A DNA stretch of 23,469 nucleotides from Gemmatimonadota bacterium (GTDB lineage Bacteria > Gemmatimonadota > Gemmatimonadetes > Gemmatimonadales > Gemmatimonadaceae). Position 1 is the stretch's first letter. Each line of letters begins with the position of its first letter. Position numbers and translations under genes: made by a program. The stretch is from assembly GCA_003142495.1 (NCBI GenBank), contig PLMM01000065.1, positions 1-23,469 of the forward strand. Direction: 5' to 3'. The notes below the pieces were generated by a model that ran no database searches, was not told the DNA's origin, and worked only from the letters and a program-made list of their open reading frames with translations. Positions 9,050 to 15,923 of this stretch are shown piece after piece.

Positions 9050-9081
9050 AACGGGCGATTCGCAAACAGCGGTCGCCCGTT
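9050..9081. terminator. Hairpin between convergent tRNA-Leu and the 9085-9612 gene
   Basis: A perfect 9-bp inverted repeat, AACGGGCGA (9050-9058) with TCGCCCGTT (9073-9081), has a 14-base loop. It lies 9 bases after the tRNA and 4 bases after the stop of the opposing gene, so it could end both transcripts. No clear U-tract follows on either strand, so a rho-independent mechanism is uncertain. Confidence 0.5.
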
Positions 9082-9084
9082 CGT

Positions 9085-9612
9085 TCATCCAGGGAGTGTC
9101 GCCGCGCCGAAGCTCTTGCGGAGCGCGGCATTCGCCTCGCCCATGTAGCGCGCGAGCAGATCGCCCGCATGCGCGACGACATCGGGACGCGCCGCATCGC
9201 GATGGCCGGCGAACTCGAGCAGCGCGCGGCCAAGGTGCCAGCCGCTTCCCTCGCCCGCGCGATTGTTGAGCGCATCACCGTACGCGGCGAGCCGCGCGTT
9301 CAGCTGGCGCTCCGCCACGCGGATCTTTCCAGGCGCGACCGCGCGGTCGTTCGCGAGCTCGCGCCCGAGCGCAGCGGCGACGAGCGATGCGGTGCGATCG
9401 TCGAGCGCATCGCGCTGCGCGCCGAGGAGCCCGAGGGCGCGCCGCGCGTAGCGAAGCTCCCAGCGCGCGTGGTCGACGTCGCAGTCGGTGCCGTGCACGC
9501 TCAACCACTCGACGTCTTCCTCGGTGGGCTCCGCGAACAGCGCAGTGACGTACGTGGTTGCGCGGCGCCGCTGCTCACGATCGAGCGTCCACGCGCGGAG
9601 CGACCGTATCAC
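9085..9612 (-). CDS. Unrecognised protein encoded after the Rrf2 regulator
   Basis: I do not recognise this 175-residue protein. It reads VIRSLRAWTLDREQRRRATT and TEEDVEWLSVHGTDCDVDHA, then alpha-helical, Arg/Ala-rich sequence such as ARWELRYARRALGLLGAQRD and NARLAAYGDALNNRAGEGSG. It has no signal peptide, membrane segment or catalytic motif that I can see; a single Cys lies in GTDCDVDHARW. It is likely a soluble helical protein. The start is taken as the GTG at 9612, 13 bases after the Rrf2 stop; an in-frame ATG at 9786 would only translate the regulator gene out of frame. Position suggests it is co-transcribed with the regulator. Confidence 0.68.
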   Translation of the reverse strand: MIRSLRAWTLDREQRRRATTYVTALFAEPTEEDVEWLSVHGTDCDVDHARWELRYARRALGLLGAQRDALDDRTASLVAAALGRELANDRAVAPGKIRVAERQLNARLAAYGDALNNRAGEGSGWHLGRALLEFAGHRDAARPDVVAHAGDLLARYMGEANAALRKSFGAATLPG

Positions 9613-9625
9613 GGGTCGCCGCCGC

Positions 9626-10081
9626 TCAGACGGTGAGAATCGGCAGGCCCACGCGGCCGCGGACAGTCTGCTCGCCGTACAGTAAATCCGAGAGGTGCAC
9701 GCCTTCGAGCACGTCGTCGATTTTCTGCTGCAGGAGCATCCACACGGGACGGATGCTGCACTCGCCCGATGCGGCGCATCGCTCACTATTCACGGGATGC
9801 GAGACGCAGTGCAGGTCGAAGGTCGAGAGCTCCGACGCCTGGATTATCTCGCGAACGGAGATCTCGTGGGCGGGGCGCGCGAGCGCGTAGCCGCCATGTG
9901 CGCCGCGGGTGCTGCGCACGATCTCAGCGCGGCGCAGTCGAAGCATGATCTGCTCGACGTAGTCCGCGGGGAGCTTCTCGCGCGCGGCGAGATCGCGACC
10001 GGTCACCGGCCCCTCGTCCATCCGGCGGGCGAGGTGCAGCGCGCTGATCAATCCGTACTCAGCCCACGTGGTGATGCGCAT
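9626..10081 (-). CDS. Rrf2-family transcriptional regulator, probable Fe-S or redox sensor
   Basis: The 151-residue protein has the Rrf2 winged-helix fold. The start MRITTWAEYGLISALHLARR is the family's first helix, and PADYVEQIMLRLRRAEIVRS plus GAHGGYALARP give the recognition helix and wing. Three cysteines, C92, C102 and C108, lie in the effector region that binds a cluster in IscR, NsrR and RsrR. The spacing C-x9-C-x5-C differs from the IscR C-x5-C-x5-C pattern. This fits an iron-sulfur sensor of iron, NO or redox state, but the ligand is not established. It may control the redox genes upstream. No iscS or iscU genes are nearby, which argues against a standard isc operon IscR. Confidence 0.88.
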   Translation of the reverse strand: MRITTWAEYGLISALHLARRMDEGPVTGRDLAAREKLPADYVEQIMLRLRRAEIVRSTRGAHGGYALARPAHEISVREIIQASELSTFDLHCVSHPVNSERCAASGECSIRPVWMLLQQKIDDVLEGVHLSDLLYGEQTVRGRVGLPILTV

Positions 10082-10088
10082 GCCCTGG

Positions 10089-10117
10089 AGATTACCGTTG
10101 GCTCACCAGTGTATCAA
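10089..10117 (-). promoter_or_regulatory. Candidate promoter of the Rrf2 gene, possible leaderless start
   Basis: On the minus strand TTGATA (10112-10117) and TAATCT (10089-10094) are 17 bases apart. Only seven bases separate the -10 from the ATG at 10081, so the transcript could begin at the start codon. The -35 is good (five of six) and the -10 weak. A 14-bp palindrome (10135-10148) lies just upstream, next to the aspA stop. Confidence 0.4.
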
Positions 10118-10134
10118 GGCCGAGCGCGTTAGGT

Positions 10135-10148
10135 TGGCCGCGCGGCCA
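10135..10148. repeat. 14-bp perfect palindrome between aspA and the Rrf2 gene
   Basis: TGGCCGCGCGGCCA equals its own reverse complement. It begins two bases after the aspA stop codon on the minus strand and 18 bases upstream of the candidate -35 box of the Rrf2 gene. It could be a weak terminator (5-bp stem, 4-base loop) or an operator for a dimeric regulator. Neither is proven. Confidence 0.4.
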
Positions 10149-10149
10149 G

Positions 10150-11589
10150 CTATCCCGCCGAGACGCCGCCATGCGCGCCGCCCGGCACACCGATCTCCGT
10201 CATCTTCCGCAGGTCGAGCACCTCATCGGCCTCGGCGTCCGGCAGCACGTGCTCGCGCTTCACGAGATCGCGAATGAGCACATTTTCCTTCACCGACTGC
10301 TTGCTCAGCTCCGCCGCCCGCGCGTAACCGATCTGCGGCGCGAGCGCCGTGGCGAGGGCGGCCGAGCGCTCGACCCAATACGCGCACATTTCGACGTTGG
10401 CCTCGATCCCGGCGATGGTCTTCTCCGAGAGCGAGCGCGCCGCGTTCGTGAGGATCATCTCGGACAGGAAGATGTTGTGCGCGATCACCGGCATCATGAC
10501 GTTGAGCTCGAGCTGCCCATGCTCGGCCGCGATCGCGACGCAGACATCGTTGCCCATCACCTGGAAGCAGACCTGGTTCACCATCTCGGGGATCGACGGA
10601 TTCACCTTCCCCGGCATGATCGACGATCCCGGCTGCACGGCAGGCAGGCGAATCTCGTCGAGCCCGGTGCGCGGGCCGGATGCCATGAGGCGCAGATCGC
10701 TCGCGATCTTTCCGAGGTCGACGGCGAGCGTGCGCAGGGCGCCGCTGAAGCCAGCCGCGTCGCCCATGCTCTGCATCAGCTGAATGCGATCGGAGCCCTC
10801 GCGCACATCGAGCCCGGAGATGGCGCGGAGATGCTCGACCATGAGCGCGGGATATTCGGGCTCGACGTTGACGCCGGTGCCGACGGCGCTGCCGCCGATG
10901 CCGAGATCGCGCAGGAAACTCGCGGCCATTTGGATGCGCTGCACGTTGCGATCGATGCTGGCCCCGTAGGCGCGGAACTCCTGTCCGAGGCGAATCGGCA
11001 TCGCGTCCTGCAGATGCGTGCGGCCGCTTTTCAACACATCGTCAAACTCGACGCCCTTGGCGAGGAGCGCATCGCGCAGCTGGCTGAACACCGCGACGAG
11101 CTCTTGCGCCAGCGCGAGCGCGCCGAGGCGGATGGCCGTGGGAATCACGTCGTTGGTGGACTGCGCCATGTTGACGTGATCATTCGGATGGATCGGCGCG
11201 TAGCTGCCGCGCGCGGTACCGAGGCGCTCGTTGGCGAGATTGGCGAGCACCTCGTTCACGTTCATGTTGTGCGAGGTACCGGCGCCGGCCTGATACACAT
11301 CGACGACGAAGTGCTCGCGATGCGCGCCGCCGAGGATCTCATCGGCGGCGGCGACGATCGCGTCGGCGAGCTTCGCGTCGAGGCGGCCGGTTTGCTTGTG
11401 CGTGAGCGCCGCCGCCTTCTTGATCCAGACGACGGCGGTGACGAACATCGGGAGCGGACGCATCCCGCTGATCGGGAAGTTCTGCATCGCGCGAACGGTC
11501 TGCGCGCCGTAGAGCGCGCTCGCGGGAACGGCGAGCGCACCGAGTGGATCCTTCTCGGTGCGCGTCGCCGGATCTTTGCTGGAATTCAT
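10150..11589 (-). CDS. aspA: Aspartate ammonia-lyase (aspartase)
   Basis: The 479-residue enzyme of the fumarase/aspartase superfamily deaminates L-aspartate to fumarate and ammonia. The signature GSSIMPGKVNPSIPEMVNQV (from residue 321) carries the flexible catalytic loop. The PEMVNQVCFQVMGND continuation and the N-terminal EKDPLGALAVPASALYGAQT and RAMQNFPISG are aspartase-like rather than fumarase-like. GAGTSHNMNVNEV, HVNMAQSTNDVIPTA and SGRTHLQDAMPIRLGQE are the other superfamily regions. Class II fumarase remains the alternative, and the loop has Gly where many aspartases have Ala (SIMPAKVNP). The ATG at 11589 lacks a strong Shine-Dalgarno. It follows the lipoprotein gene by 22 bases. Confidence 0.86.
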   Translation of the reverse strand: MNSSKDPATRTEKDPLGALAVPASALYGAQTVRAMQNFPISGMRPLPMFVTAVVWIKKAAALTHKQTGRLDAKLADAIVAAADEILGGAHREHFVVDVYQAGAGTSHNMNVNEVLANLANERLGTARGSYAPIHPNDHVNMAQSTNDVIPTAIRLGALALAQELVAVFSQLRDALLAKGVEFDDVLKSGRTHLQDAMPIRLGQEFRAYGASIDRNVQRIQMAASFLRDLGIGGSAVGTGVNVEPEYPALMVEHLRAISGLDVREGSDRIQLMQSMGDAAGFSGALRTLAVDLGKIASDLRLMASGPRTGLDEIRLPAVQPGSSIMPGKVNPSIPEMVNQVCFQVMGNDVCVAIAAEHGQLELNVMMPVIAHNIFLSEMILTNAARSLSEKTIAGIEANVEMCAYWVERSAALATALAPQIGYARAAELSKQSVKENVLIRDLVKREHVLPDAEADEVLDLRKMTEIGVPGGAHGGVSAG

Positions 11590-11611
11590 GAAGCCGAGTG
11601 CGAAAGCACGA

Positions 11612-12403
11612 TCAGGGGTTGATGACCGTGCTGTCCGTCGCGTACGTCGAGATCACGCCAACCTCGTCCGTGCCATCGTTGTTGAACGTGGTCAGGAAGC
11701 GATACGCATGAACGCGCCGCGCGTTCGCCGCGCGCCACTTGTTCACCAAGCTGGCCTGCACCGAGTGCGATCCATTGTCGGTGAACTGACAAAAGATCTG
11801 CTCGTTGAAGCTCGAACTGCTGGGCCCGAACTCGAGCTCCACCACCACCGACGCCGTTTGGCCGATCTGCGAATTCCAGATGATCGGCATGTCGTGCACA
11901 CTGTCGGAGCTCGCCTCGAGCGGTCCGAGCTTGAGGGAATCGGCATTCACGAAGGTGAAGTTGAACGCATGGAAGGCGTTCGACGCGCCGGGAACGGTTA
12001 TCCGCCCCGTGCTTCCAGGCACGATGCGAATGCTGTCGCCCGTGGGCAGACGATAGAAGATGTAGCCGTTGACGTCCGCCGCGTTTGGAGCGATCTGCGC
12101 CGTATCGGTCGACAAAGCCACGATCACCGGCGAGCCGGCGTCGATCTGCGAGAGCGGCGTGATGGCGGCCGTCCCCGGATAGCCGATGTCGGCGCACGTG
12201 TCCGCGCTGTTGCCGCTATTCGGAATCGACACGTTGACGGCATCGACGAAGTACGCCGACGGGCTCGTCGTGTGCACGCTCGCGGCATCGCCGGTCGAGA
12301 TCGTGACGAGGCCGAGTGGCACGCTCGACGGAATGGAATCGAGGGATTTGCAGGCGCCCAACGTGACCAGGGTAACAGCTGCGACGAACAAGAACCGTTT
12401 CAT
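11612..12403 (-). CDS. Predicted lipoprotein of unknown function
   Basis: A 263-residue secreted lipoprotein. The start MKRFLFVAAVTLVTLGACKS is a short lipoprotein signal with lipobox LGAC, so Cys18 is the likely lipidated residue and the protein is anchored to a membrane. The remainder is rich in beta-forming, Ser/Thr/Asn residues and looks like a beta-sandwich (for example NGYIFYRLPTGDSIRIVPGS, then GRITVPGASNAFHAFNFTFV). I do not recognise a family. The ATG at 12403 is chosen because AGGAGGAG lies about six bases before it and the signal peptide begins there; an in-frame codon at 12427 would add eight residues before the signal. It lies between the AhpD-like gene and aspA. Confidence 0.8.
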   Translation of the reverse strand: MKRFLFVAAVTLVTLGACKSLDSIPSSVPLGLVTISTGDAASVHTTSPSAYFVDAVNVSIPNSGNSADTCADIGYPGTAAITPLSQIDAGSPVIVALSTDTAQIAPNAADVNGYIFYRLPTGDSIRIVPGSTGRITVPGASNAFHAFNFTFVNADSLKLGPLEASSDSVHDMPIIWNSQIGQTASVVVELEFGPSSSSFNEQIFCQFTDNGSHSVQASLVNKWRAANARRVHAYRFLTTFNNDGTDEVGVISTYATDSTVINP

Positions 12404-12426
12404 GAAAACTCCTCCTGGCGCGTGCA

Positions 12427-12963
12427 CTACCGCGTGACGGGAATGCGAAGCGCCTCAGCGAATCGATTGAAATAGTTGAAGAACCCGATCACGGCCGTTA
12501 TCTCGATAATTTGAGGGGCCGCCCACCATCTGGCCAGTTCGGCGTAAATATCGTCGGTCACGTCGCCGTTGGTGGGCGTCATCGCGTCCGCGTATGCAAG
12601 GGCCGCGCGCCACCCGGGCTCGAACACATCGTACCGCCCCGCTTCGAGCGACGTGATCTGCTCGTCCGTCGCGCCGTGCTTGCGCGACAACGCCGTGTGC
12701 GACGCCAGGCAGTACGCGCACACATTCAATTGAGACACCCGAACGGTCAGTAGTTCCTTGAGGAGCACCGGGACTTCACCGGGCCCGGTGACCGCGCGCA
12801 GATGCGCGAACAGGGTGAGCACGATGGGCGGGCGCAGTGACGCCGCGCGAAACAGATTCGGGACGTTCCCCCGCTCGCGCAGGAAGGCGTCGAAGAGCTT
12901 GTGCACGTCGGGGGTGGCATCCTCGAGCGCGGGGAGCGGCACGCGGGGCGAATCGCTAGTCAT
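12427..12963 (-). CDS. AhpD-like / carboxymuconolactone-decarboxylase-fold protein
   Basis: The 178-residue helical protein carries C82-x2-C85-x3-H89 in LNVCAYCLASHTAL, the AhpD-type redox and proton-relay site. The preceding ELLTVRVSQLN helix is typical of the superfamily. PNLFRAASLRPPIVLTLFAH fits peroxidase-related AhpD-like proteins, suggesting alkylhydroperoxidase activity or a thiol-redox role. The start is the ATG at 12963, which overlaps the stop of the upstream membrane-protein gene by eight bases; a much longer in-frame reading from 13053 would duplicate that gene out of frame. The C-terminal EITAVIGFFNYFNRFAEALR is also family-typical. The substrate is unknown. Confidence 0.85.
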   Translation of the reverse strand: MTSDSPRVPLPALEDATPDVHKLFDAFLRERGNVPNLFRAASLRPPIVLTLFAHLRAVTGPGEVPVLLKELLTVRVSQLNVCAYCLASHTALSRKHGATDEQITSLEAGRYDVFEPGWRAALAYADAMTPTNGDVTDDIYAELARWWAAPQIIEITAVIGFFNYFNRFAEALRIPVTR

Positions 12964-13471
12964 GGGCGGCGACAGAGAGGGAGTGGGCGAGCACCACGGC
13001 CACCACAGTGCCCGTGAGCAACGCGAGACCGAGCGCACCGACCGAGAGCGCATGCAGCTGCCCGAATGCCCGGCGCGCAGGATCGGTGACTGCGAGCGAG
13101 TCGATCGCGGCGGGCAAGGTGAGCCGCAGCTGCGCGATGCGCGCGAGGATCACGAAGCGCGCGAGCGCGCAGAGCACGACGATGGCAACTCCGCCCACGA
13201 GCGACGCGGTGCGCGCGGCACCGCTCGAGGCGAAGAGCGCGGTGGCGACGAGGACGGCGCCGACGACCATCCCCGTGTCGAAGAGCACGGGGAGCGTCTG
13301 CCCCACGAGCGCGCCCGCCATGGTGCGCGATGGGAGCACGGCGAACGCCGCGCGCGTTACGACGACGGTGAAGTAGAGGGCTGCGCCGAGCCACGCCGCG
13401 AGCAGGAGCGCCGCCACGGGCAGGGGCCACGTCGCGAGCGGGCGGAGAGCGTCGGGCGCCCGCACGCTCAC
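12956..13471 (-). CDS. DUF4149-type integral membrane protein
   Basis: A 171-residue membrane protein with four predicted helices (about 18-37, 64-82, 89-110 and 141-164). The first segment with ALYFTVVVTRAAFAVLPSRT followed by MAGALVGQTLPVLFDTGMVV resembles the DUF4149/TMEM205-like family, whose function is unknown. The GTG at 13471 overlaps the upstream hydrolase stop by four bases (GTGA), and the stop lies within the start of the AhpD-like gene. Translation of the three genes therefore looks coupled. Function is not assigned. Confidence 0.75.
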   Translation of the reverse strand: MSVRAPDALRPLATWPLPVAALLLAAWLGAALYFTVVVTRAAFAVLPSRTMAGALVGQTLPVLFDTGMVVGAVLVATALFASSGAARTASLVGGVAIVVLCALARFVILARIAQLRLTLPAAIDSLAVTDPARRAFGQLHALSVGALGLALLTGTVVAVVLAHSLSVAAHD

Positions 13472-14127
13472 CGCTTCACGCGAATCAGACGCGCGGCGCC
13501 GAGCAGAAAGGGATTGCTCGCGCGCTCACGCCCGATCGTCGTCTCGCGGCCGTGGCCGGGCAGCACCACGAGATCGTCGCCGAGCGCAACGATGCGGAGG
13601 AGCGACGCATTGAGGGTCTCGCGGTTGCCGTACTCGACACTCGTGTTGCCGATCGAGCCGGCGAACAGGCAGTCGCCGCCGAAGACGACGCGGTCGTTGT
13701 AGAAGGCGACGTGCCCAGGCGCGTGACCGGGGACGTGCATCACCGAGAGCTCCAGCGATCCCACCTTCACCCGATCGCCCTCTTCGAGCCCCTTGTCGAG
13801 CCCCTTGTCGGGCGCCGGCGGCGTCTCGATGCGAATGCCGTAGCGAAGCGCGGAGTCGACGGCCTGCGCGTACAGCGGGGTGTCGAGCGGATGCATGTAG
13901 ACGGGAACGGGATGCGCGCGCAGCACGCCCGCCAGGCCGCCAACGTGATCGAAGTGCGCGTGGGTGATCCAGATGCTCTCGAGCGCGGCGCCGGAAGCGT
14001 GCAGCGCCTCGAGGATGCGCTCGGGCTCGTCACCGGGATCGATGAGCACCGCGCGATTGGTCGTCTCGTCGATCACCAGGTAGCAGTTCTCTTCGAGCGC
14101 GCCGACGGTGATCGTCTCGATCTTCAT
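13468..14127 (-). CDS. Metallo-beta-lactamase-fold hydrolase (glyoxalase II-like)
   Basis: A 219-residue member of the MBL fold, closest in appearance to small YcbL/GloB2-type hydrolases that cleave thioesters such as S-lactoylglutathione. Metal ligands are visible as THAHFDH (H56, H58, D60, H61), HVPGHAPGHVAFY, GGDCLFAGSIGNTS and VLPGHGRET. N-terminal MKIETITVGALEENCYLVID is typical. A local duplication gives DKGLDKGLEEGD. The ATG at 14127 overlaps the trxB stop by four bases. The adjacent thiol-redox genes fit a thioester or sulfur substrate, but the specific substrate is unknown. Confidence 0.88.
   Translation of the reverse strand: MKIETITVGALEENCYLVIDETTNRAVLIDPGDEPERILEALHASGAALESIWITHAHFDHVGGLAGVLRAHPVPVYMHPLDTPLYAQAVDSALRYGIRIETPPAPDKGLDKGLEEGDRVKVGSLELSVMHVPGHAPGHVAFYNDRVVFGGDCLFAGSIGNTSVEYGNRETLNASLLRIVALGDDLVVLPGHGRETTIGRERASNPFLLGAARLIRVKR
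13785..13808. repeat. Two tandem 12-bp units inside the MBL-fold hydrolase gene
   Basis: CGAGCCCCTTGT occurs twice without a gap (13785-13796 and 13797-13808), encoding the repeated DKGL residues. The unit is a multiple of three, so the reading frame is kept. It is a recent-looking local duplication in a surface loop. Confidence 0.7.
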
Positions 14128-15113
14128 ACCGTGTAGCCGCCTGCGCTCGTGATCTCGATGGGCTCGTGCCGGCGAAACGCCGTGATGTACTTCTCCACTG
14201 CGATTGCCGCCGTCGTGCCATCGCCCGCGGCCGTGGTGACCTGGCGCGTGAGCTGCGAACGCACGTCGCCGGCGATGAAGAGCCCGGGCACAGTCGACTC
14301 CATGTTCGCGTCAGTGATGATGTAGCCGCCCGCGTCGTGCTGCACGTGGTCGACGAGCACACCGGTGTTGGGGCGGAAGCCGATGAAGATGAACGCGCCG
14401 CTCACCGCGAGCGGCGAGCGCTCCTCGGTGATCGTGTTGCGCAGCCGCACGCTCGTAACGAGCCCCGTGTCATCGCCCACGATTTCCTCGACGACGACGT
14501 TGCGCACGATTTCGATTTTCGGATTGTCGAATACGCGGCGCTGCACGAGCTTCGACGCGCGAAAGTCCTCGCGGCGATGGAGCAGATAGACTTTCTCCGC
14601 GTAGCGCGTGAGGAAGTCCGCCTCTTCGAGCGCCGCATCGCCGCCGCCGACGACCGCGATCGTGTGCCCCTTGAAGAACGCACCATCGCAAATCGCGCAG
14701 TACGACACGCCCTTCCCCGCGTAGAGCTCTTCGCCGGGGACGCCGAGCTTGATCGGCGTGCCGCCCGCGGTGAGGATGACGGTGGGCGAGCGATAGATGT
14801 CGCCGTCGTCCGTGGTGGTGGTGAAGATCCCGTCCTCACCCCGCTCCACGCGCTCGACGATGACGAACGTCCGCAGCTCCGCGCCGAACTTCGCCGCGTG
14901 GCTCGCGAACCTCTCCGCGAGCTCGCGTCCGAAGATGGACTCGAAGCCCGGATAGTCCTCGACGAGCTCCGTGTTCAGGATCTCGCCGCCCGGCTCGCCG
15001 AGCCGCTCGAGCATCACGGCCTTGAGCATCGAGCGACCGGCGTACAATCCGGCCGTGAGCCCTGCGGGGCCCGCTCCGATGATCACCACGTCGTACTCGT
15101 ACGTCTGTCCCAC
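14124..15113 (-). CDS. trxB: Thioredoxin reductase
   Basis: This flavoprotein passes electrons from NADPH to thioredoxin. The 329-residue protein has the FAD motif VVIIGAGPAGLTAGLYAGRS (from residue 9), PGGEILNTELVEDYPGF, the redox pair C139-x2-C142 in SYCAICDGAFF, the NADPH motif VVGGGDAALEEADF, and the C-terminal GLFIAGDVRSQLTRQVTTAA. I chose the GTG at 15113 because homology starts at VGQTYEYDVVII. An in-frame TTG at 15155 would add 14 residues overlapping the upstream gene. No thioredoxin gene is in the window; the nearby peroxiredoxin and AhpD-like protein are possible users of the electrons. Confidence 0.95.
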   Translation of the reverse strand: MGQTYEYDVVIIGAGPAGLTAGLYAGRSMLKAVMLERLGEPGGEILNTELVEDYPGFESIFGRELAERFASHAAKFGAELRTFVIVERVERGEDGIFTTTTDDGDIYRSPTVILTAGGTPIKLGVPGEELYAGKGVSYCAICDGAFFKGHTIAVVGGGDAALEEADFLTRYAEKVYLLHRREDFRASKLVQRRVFDNPKIEIVRNVVVEEIVGDDTGLVTSVRLRNTITEERSPLAVSGAFIFIGFRPNTGVLVDHVQHDAGGYIITDANMESTVPGLFIAGDVRSQLTRQVTTAAGDGTTAAIAVEKYITAFRRHEPIEITSAGGYTV

Positions 15114-15144
15114 GTTGGCCCCGTTCTCCAGGAGTCTGTGTCGC

Positions 15145-15915
15145 CTATTCGCCAACCGCCAGCACGCTCAGCGCGCCGTGGCAATGCGAGACCGTTCCCA
15201 CGAGCACCTCGACCGCGCCTGCTTCTGCCACTCGCTGCACCAACGCGTCGCCAGCCACCACGGCGCTCGTGTCGAACATGCCAACGCCATACGCGCGATG
15301 CTGACAATGAAAGATGACAGGACCCGCAAGGTTCCGCCCGTTCCGCCGCGCCTCTTCGGTGGCCGCCAGAACGGCGGGCGGCATGCTCCAGCTGCGCTCC
15401 CCGCGCGTTGCCGGGCAGAGCGCCGGCTCGATGCAATTCACCGGGCAAATCCACTCGGCGAAGCTCACGTACTGGGTGCCATCGTCGCCGCGGCGCTGAC
15501 ACGGAATTCCGCTCGGCGCATCGAGCGGGCGCGACTCGATCGCGCGCGCGGGCCAGCGCGCGCGCGCGCGGCGCGCGAGCCACTCGTACATGAGATGCGG
15601 CATGAGCGGCGAGGGGACGATCGCGTCGGGGGCGCGCGGCGCGGCGTCCGCGAGTCGCGCGGCGGCAGCGCCGAGATACGAGTCGAAGTACGGCGTCCAC
15701 TCCTCGACTGCAATCTCCACCTCGAACGGATCGTCGGCGTTCACTTCGGACGACACGCGACAGTGCGCATCGCGATCGACGATCACGACACGCGTCGCGG
15801 TGAGCGCGCCCGCCCGCGCGGCGCGGCCAAGCTGGCGGAGATAATAGGAACCGTAGCAGCCGCCACCGACGATCACGATCGTGCCGTAGTGCTGCTGGGG
15901 AGCGAGTGGGAGCAT
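15145..15915 (-). CDS. Unrecognised Rossmann-type protein with a Cys/His-rich core
   Basis: I do not recognise this 256-residue family. The N-terminus GTIVIVGGGCYGSYYLRQLG (from residue 11) is a dinucleotide-binding beta-alpha-beta unit with GxGxxG (G17, G19, G22), and VVIVDRDAHCRVSSE resembles the second strand with an acidic residue for ribose. The middle holds C139 and WICPVNCIEPALCPATRG, with C157-x3-C161-x5-C167. The C-terminal half has HCQHRAYG (H203, C204, H206) and SHCHGAL (H244, C245, H246). These look like metal or iron-sulfur ligands, giving a possible flavin or NAD(P) plus metal redox protein (inference). The gene is eight bases after the SDR gene and just before trxB. The ATG at 15915 fits the N-terminal motif. 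Confidence 0.75.
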   Translation of the reverse strand: MLPLAPQQHYGTIVIVGGGCYGSYYLRQLGRAARAGALTATRVVIVDRDAHCRVSSEVNADDPFEVEIAVEEWTPYFDSYLGAAAARLADAAPRAPDAIVPSPLMPHLMYEWLARRARARWPARAIESRPLDAPSGIPCQRRGDDGTQYVSFAEWICPVNCIEPALCPATRGERSWSMPPAVLAATEEARRNGRNLAGPVIFHCQHRAYGVGMFDTSAVVAGDALVQRVAEAGAVEVLVGTVSHCHGALSVLAVGE

Positions 15916-15923
15916 GCCCGCGC

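Noticed and set aside
9613..9786. Extended N-terminus for the 9085-9612 protein
   Set aside because: It would be the Rrf2 gene read in another frame and is Cys/Ser/Arg-rich; the GTG just after the regulator stop is more likely.
11597..11608. GTGC-GAAA-GCAC mini hairpin before aspA as a terminator
   Set aside because: Four base pairs only and no T-run; too weak to call.
10171..11622. 483-residue plus-strand open frame opposite aspA
   Set aside because: The translation is His/Arg/Glu-rich with no domain, and the minus strand carries a complete aspartase with intact motifs.
15114..15155. TTG start for thioredoxin reductase at 15155
   Set aside because: The added 14 residues are not family-like and overlap the preceding gene; the GTG at 15113 starts at the homology.
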